Assembly: GCA_903905665.1 (NCBI GenBank)
Contig: CAIVHJ010000453.1
Location: 1-16,693, forward strand
Source of the DNA: an uncultured Phycisphaerales bacterium
GTDB lineage: Bacteria > Planctomycetota > Phycisphaerae > UBA1845 > CAIVHJ01
DNA length: 16,693 bases
Reading direction: 5' to 3'
The translations under genes and the position numbers were made by a program. Of the stretch, positions 13,250 to 16,693 are shown one piece after another. Below the pieces are notes generated by a model. The model worked only from the letters and a program-made list of their open reading frames with translations. It was not told the origin of the DNA and did not search any database. The first letter of the stretch is position 1. Every line of letters starts with the position of its first letter.

Positions 13250-14593
13250 TCAATTTCCGATGATTTGAAGAACGCGGGATATCAACTTCTCTGTGGTCTG
13301 TTGGGATGTTCCTTCGGCGATGACGCGAACCACCGGTTCCGTGTTGCTTCCGCGAACATGAACCCAGCCGTCGGGCCAATCAATTCGCACGCCGTCGAGG
13401 TCGTTAATCCGTTCGTTCTTGAACGCCTCTTTCAACCGTTCCACCACCGGAACGATTCCTTCCTGCGAACACTCGAATTTTCTCTTGATCATGTGGTAAC
13501 GGGGAATCTCCGCCGCCACGTTGCTCAACGGCTTCGCTTCATCCGCCAAAAGTTGCAGCACGAGTGCCATCCCCACCAGACTGTCGCGAACCGGCACCAC
13601 CCGCGGATCAATCACTCCGCCGTTTCCCTCGCCCCCAAACACGCACGAATTCTTTTTGATGCAGTCCACCACGTTCGCCTCGCCCACCGCCGTTCGATAG
13701 ACTCGGCAGGGGGGACCCGCCTGCAAAGCCAAATCATCGATCATCCGCGACGTGGACATATTCGTCGCGCAGGCGCCCGGCCGATGCTCGAATAAATATT
13801 TTGCCGAAAGCGCCAACGTGTATTCTTCTCCGATATATACTCCCCGCTCATCAACGACCGCCAACCGATCGGCATCGGGGTCCTGCGCAAATCCGACGTC
13901 TGCCCCATGTCGCCTGACTGCTTCGCACAACCCGCCCAGATGCTCCGCCAATGGCTCCGCCGGATGCGGAAATATCCCGTCGGGTTCTCCGTTCAGCATG
14001 ACCACGTCGCAATCCAGCGACTCCAGCAAAACGCGACCCTCCAATCCGCCCGCGCCGCTGTTGCTGTCCAGCACCACTTTCAATCGACGCCGGGATATCG
14101 TTTCCGGCTCCACAATTTTCAAAACCGCCGTCGCGTGATGCTCATGACACGTCGGGTCTTCCGTCACGTATCCCGCTCGATCCTTCGACACATATCCAAA
14201 CTCGCCGAAATCCCGTATCGCCCAGATTTGCTTGGCATGTTCCACCGGCGGCGCCAATCCTTCGTGGGTCAAAAACTTGATCCCGTTCCATTGCGGCGGA
14301 TTGTGGCTCGCCGTAACGACGATTCCACCCGCCGCTCCATGCCGACGCACCATGAGCGCCGTTCCCGGAGTACTGGCGATTCCAAGATCAATCACCGGAC
14401 ATCCGCACCGAACCAGACCCTCGACGATCGCGCTTTTCAACGTCGGTCCCGACAATCGGCTGTCCCGACCGACCACGACCAGACCCCCGCTCAAAAACGT
14501 TCCGTACGCCGCCCCATATTCGCGCGCAACGTCAGCCGTCAAACTCTCGCCCACCACTCCGCGAATCCCGGATATACTCACGATCAAACTCAT
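13250..14593 (-). CDS. phosphoglucosamine/phosphomannomutase, archaeal-type
   Basis: 447 residues of the alpha-D-phosphohexomutase family, which interconverts 1- and 6-phosphates of hexoses or glucosamine. Visible: N-terminal FGT-equivalent SISGIRGVVGE, the phosphoserine loop TASHNPPQWNGIK (S96), the metal site DPDADRL (238-244), the sugar-binding loop GEGNGG (321-326) and the phosphate-binding RGSNTEPVVR (414-423). GEGNGG, rather than GEMSGH or GEQSGH, is the wording of archaeal GlmM-like mutases, so phosphoglucosamine mutase is a reasonable guess, but the substrate cannot be told from sequence. The ATG at 14593 is chosen (AAGG about 10 bases upstream, normal N-terminus) over an extension to 14632. 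Confidence 0.9.
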   Translation of the reverse strand: MSLIVSISGIRGVVGESLTADVAREYGAAYGTFLSGGLVVVGRDSRLSGPTLKSAIVEGLVRCGCPVIDLGIASTPGTALMVRRHGAAGGIVVTASHNPPQWNGIKFLTHEGLAPPVEHAKQIWAIRDFGEFGYVSKDRAGYVTEDPTCHEHHATAVLKIVEPETISRRRLKVVLDSNSGAGGLEGRVLLESLDCDVVMLNGEPDGIFPHPAEPLAEHLGGLCEAVRRHGADVGFAQDPDADRLAVVDERGVYIGEEYTLALSAKYLFEHRPGACATNMSTSRMIDDLALQAGPPCRVYRTAVGEANVVDCIKKNSCVFGGEGNGGVIDPRVVPVRDSLVGMALVLQLLADEAKPLSNVAAEIPRYHMIKRKFECSQEGIVPVVERLKEAFKNERINDLDGVRIDWPDGWVHVRGSNTEPVVRVIAEGTSQQTTEKLISRVLQIIGN

Positions 14594-14709
14594 CGTGACA
14601 CCGCCTTGTTCAGTGGTACGATTCCGTTGCACGTTCCCATGATAACCGGAACAGACTGCTCGTATTGTTCAAAATCACCCACCTGAAAATTCTTTTCTGT
14701 TTAGCGGCA

Positions 14710-14722
14710 CGCCCGAAGGGCG
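14710..14722. repeat. small hairpin CGCCC-GAA-GGGCG
   Basis: 5-bp G/C stem, about 84 bases downstream of the lipoprotein A stop, in the 212-base gap before the phosphohexomutase start. It has no immediate U-tract; it could be a weak terminator or a dispersed repeat. I see nothing else definite in the gap except the palindrome CACTGCAGTG near 14788. Confidence 0.35.
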
Positions 14723-14805
14723 GCGCGGAACTCCATCGGTCCTTGGTGCCTCAACTACAAGGGTAAAACGCTGTCCAACAATCTGTGCACTGCAGTGATT
14801 ATCCC

Positions 14806-15654
14806 CTATTTCCCCGGCCATGTTTCTAATTCCGCATCTAGGTCCTCTCCCTCCGTGGGCCATGGGTCTGGTCGATCCAGACATGTGTAAGGATCAGAAT
14901 CATCTTCTGTCGATTGACCGGAGTAATACTCATTAAAATCATGAAAATAGAACGCCGGATCAAAATCCGTTCTCTCCTCTCCTCTGGAATCTCCGATGAA
15001 ACTCGGACGACGGTATCCTTCGCGCGATCTAAAATACCGATGACGCTCGCCATCGATCTCATAGATACCCGTCGTGATGGCGTGTTTATCATCAACCGCA
15101 AAACGCCACAGCGTAAGCGATCCGCCATAACACAACACCACATCGCCCGTCAGGACATAGCTGGGATTTTCTTCTCTGGGAATCCTCTGATAGATCAGCT
15201 CTGCTGATTGTAAAATTACCGATCCTCCCGTCTGAGTTTGCCAGATTTGCAGAAGCCGACCTTCCGAGTCGGTTTCCAGAACAAAACACTCCCCCGACGT
15301 AGAAAAACGCCCTCCATCATGGACCAATACCGCGATGCGATCATCCAAGCGACACGTGGCCCAGAGATTCATGGGCCATTTGATGATTAGGTCGTCCGCC
15401 TGCACACCTCTGTAGCCCAATTCATAGAGTCCAGCCAGTCGGGGATTCCGAGCAATCATGTAAGACCACCAACGTTCATAGAGGCGGCCCAACTCTTGCT
15501 GATCCATCGTGTTCTCATGATATGAGGCTTGAGCGGCCGCTTGTGTCAGTTCGTAATAATTAACTTGTGAATTACTGGATGCACAACCCCAAAAACCCAG
15601 ATGGCAGCCAAGCATCGACATAGATGATACTGTAATCGACATGTGATTTTTCAC
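14806..15654 (-). CDS. unknown lipoprotein-like protein, paralogue A
   Basis: 282 residues, no family recognised. The N-terminus has a weak signal-like stretch and a cysteine at 24 (GFWGC), a poor lipobox. The core is shared with the next gene: WWSYMIA-NPRL-GLY, LIIKWPMNLWATCRLDDRIAVL-HDGG, ECF-LETD-EGRL, AITTGIYEI and RRPSFIG. The C-terminal tail is acidic (DLDAELE). Alternating strands and many aromatics suggest a beta-rich exported protein. The GTG at 15654 is preferred: AAGGA stands about 10 bases upstream and it lines up with the start of paralogue B; ATG 15642 is possible. It follows B by 29 bases, so the two are probably one operon. Confidence 0.75.
   Translation of the reverse strand: MKNHMSITVSSMSMLGCHLGFWGCASSNSQVNYYELTQAAAQASYHENTMDQQELGRLYERWWSYMIARNPRLAGLYELGYRGVQADDLIIKWPMNLWATCRLDDRIAVLVHDGGRFSTSGECFVLETDSEGRLLQIWQTQTGGSVILQSAELIYQRIPREENPSYVLTGDVVLCYGGSLTLWRFAVDDKHAITTGIYEIDGERHRYFRSREGYRRPSFIGDSRGEERTDFDPAFYFHDFNEYYSGQSTEDDSDPYTCLDRPDPWPTEGEDLDAELETWPGK
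15328..15389. repeat. 62-bp identical segment shared by the tandem paralogues (copy in A)
   Basis: Identical to 16188-16249 at every base including silent positions, while the sequence on both sides has diverged. It encodes about IIKWPMNLWATCRLDDRIAV of the core. Confidence 0.9.
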
Positions 15655-15683
15655 TGGCTCTTATCCTTGTCGAACGCAATCAA

Positions 15684-16517
15684 TTATGGGTTATCTGGTA
15701 TTTCGGGTTGTTTTTCATCTTCCACATCCTCATACGGATCACCAGTTATTTGTTTTGATAGTCCGGGGCGATACTCATTCACGGCATTGTAAAGCTGTTC
15801 AGAAATTAGAGATTCCATGACCCAGTCAATTTCTTTCTCGTGATCTGCCGTTGCTCCAATAAAACTGGGACGACGGATACCTTCGTGTGACATGAAATAT
15901 CTCTTGCGTTTGCCGGTAATTTCATAGATTCCCGTGGTGATCGCCTGTTTGTCATCAATGGCAAACTGCCATAATGTCGGAAGGGTACTGCCCAAAATGA
16001 CGTTACCTGTCAATAAATAAGAAAATGATCCTTCTTCTTGAATCTTCTGATATACCATAGTCGCAGATTCAAGATGCACCATGCCTCCCGTGTGAGTTCT
16101 CCAAATTCGTTGAAGCCGACCCTCCAAATCTGTTTCGAGGATAAAACACTCTCTAGAGCATGTGGCCTCTCCGCCATCATGGATCAGTACCGCGATGCGA
16201 TCATCCAAGCGACACGTGGCCCAGAGATTCATGGGCCATTTGATGATTAAGTTATCCACCTCCGCACTTCTATAGCCGAACTTATACAGACCGGTCAACC
16301 GGGGATTCAGAGCAATCATGTAAGACCACCAGCGATCGTGAAGGCGATCCATCTTCTCCTGCTCATCCTCAGATTTTTGATGATATGAAGACTGAACAGC
16401 CGCTTGTGTCAATTCAAAATAATCCACGGGCGTGTTACAAAATGCACAGCCACAGAGATATTGACCCCAAAACAAAAGCAGTATTAATATCACGAAATTC
16501 AGGATTGAGCTCTTCAT
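15684..16517 (-). CDS. unknown lipoprotein, paralogue B
   Basis: 277 residues, paralogous to the gene just downstream. The N-terminus has a good signal sequence (ILNFVILILLLFWGQY) and a lipobox LCGC (C24), predicting a lipid-anchored exported protein. The conserved core is as in A; the C-terminal end is acidic and proline-containing (DPYEDVEDEKQPEIPDNP). One 60-base line inside the gene counts 38% G+C, against 55% for a line of A, so B is the more AT-rich copy. The ATG at 16517 has AAAGG about 12 bases upstream. No function can be proposed beyond an envelope location. Confidence 0.8.
   Translation of the reverse strand: MKSSILNFVILILLLFWGQYLCGCAFCNTPVDYFELTQAAVQSSYHQKSEDEQEKMDRLHDRWWSYMIALNPRLTGLYKFGYRSAEVDNLIIKWPMNLWATCRLDDRIAVLIHDGGEATCSRECFILETDLEGRLQRIWRTHTGGMVHLESATMVYQKIQEEGSFSYLLTGNVILGSTLPTLWQFAIDDKQAITTGIYEITGKRKRYFMSHEGIRRPSFIGATADHEKEIDWVMESLISEQLYNAVNEYRPGLSKQITGDPYEDVEDEKQPEIPDNP
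16188..16249. repeat. 62-bp identical segment shared by the tandem paralogues (copy in B)
   Basis: The partner of 15328-15389, in the same reading frame and the same orientation, 860 bases apart. Confidence 0.9.
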
Positions 16518-16620
16518 GAATATCTATCGCCTTTCCAGATTATTGTATCCTGTTTCCACATTGTTCCAGCGGCCAATTACTACACGTTTCATTGGCAGGC
16601 ATCTTTCGTCAGCATGGTAG

Positions 16621-16639
16621 GGTGCGTCCTCGACGCACC
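16621..16639. repeat. REP-like palindrome GGTGCGTC-CTC-GACGCACC
   Basis: 8-bp arms and a three-base loop, preceded by TGGTAGGG, the same lead-in found before the palindrome at 13217. It lies upstream of paralogue B. Confidence 0.65.
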
Positions 16640-16659
16640 AAGAACCTCGAAATAAACAA

Positions 16660-16689
16660 GGGAGGTGCGGGACCAGTCTCGCACCTCCC
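16660..16689 (-). terminator. rho-independent terminator of a minus-strand gene beyond the right edge
   Basis: A 10-bp perfect stem GGGAGGTGCG/CGCACCTCCC with a ten-base loop. On the minus strand it is followed by TTGTTTATTTC, a U-rich tail. No gene ending here lies in the window, so it would serve a gene off the right end. Confidence 0.65.
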
Positions 16690-16693
16690 CAAC

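Noticed and set aside
14675..14884. Minus-strand frame of 69 codons after lipoprotein A
   Set aside because: It begins inside lipoprotein A in another frame and has no ribosome-binding site or recognisable content.
15328..16249. Insertion sequence flanked by 62-bp direct repeats
   Set aside because: The repeats lie in frame within homologous positions of paralogous genes, and no transposase lies between them.
16542..16547. TACAAT as a -10 box for lipoprotein B
   Set aside because: A fair -10 match on the minus strand, but no acceptable -35 at 16-18 bases, so it is not called as a promoter.

Overview
The window is a gene-dense stretch of a bacterial chromosome, about 19 coding regions, almost all on the minus strand; only mnmA and one doubtful small frame lie on the plus strand. 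I infer a member of the Planctomycetota, perhaps Phycisphaerae. The grounds are the style of short intergenic palindromes (GTGCCACTG...CAGTGGCAC, GAGCCGCGAGCGTTAGC, GGGCACGGCATGCCGTGCCC), a lipoprotein with SPOR-like halves carrying an SRLYYGNY-type motif, a small membrane protein with a GGDAINGK motif, and an archaeal-type GEGNGG phosphohexomutase. No rRNA, tRNA or phylogenetic marker is available, so this is moderate-confidence inference.

Layout, left to right. (1) 1-3673: reading leftwards from a good sigma70-type promoter at 3742-3770 come thiS and thiG (sulfur carrier and thiazole synthase, start and stop overlapping), a three-helix membrane protein and dinG (Fe-S helicase). (2) 3674-3968: intergenic palindromic repeats that supply the last codons of the next gene. 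(3) 3953-6427: the accessory part, a single-chain DNA methyltransferase fused to an Mrr-like nuclease domain, a possible 32-residue coupling frame, and a zinc-ribbon protein with a HEPN-type RNxxxH motif. These genes are poorer in G+C than their neighbours and look like a small defence module behind a polyamine operon. (4) 6477-7916: pyruvoyl arginine decarboxylase and agmatinase, which together make putrescine from arginine, with their own promoter. (5) 8033-11804: rdgB, a SPOR-like lipoprotein, rph, tsaE and thiL, mostly overlapping or closely spaced. (6) 11983-13065: mnmA, divergent from thiL, with an extended -10 promoter and a leader invaded by a palindrome. (7) 13066-13249: five hairpins between convergent genes. 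(8) 13250-14593: an archaeal-type phosphoglucosamine/phosphomannomutase. (9) 14806-16517: two tandem paralogous lipoprotein-like genes of unknown function that share 62 identical bases. The right edge has a terminator for a minus-strand gene outside the window.

Most genes are ordinary housekeeping: thiamine synthesis (thiS, thiG, thiL), nucleotide and RNA quality control (rdgB, rph), tRNA modification (tsaE, mnmA), polyamines and sugar phosphates. The best candidate for something less described is the methyltransferase-nuclease plus HEPN/zinc-ribbon pair. Next are the tandem paralogous lipoproteins and the way palindromic repeats have altered gene ends and leaders.
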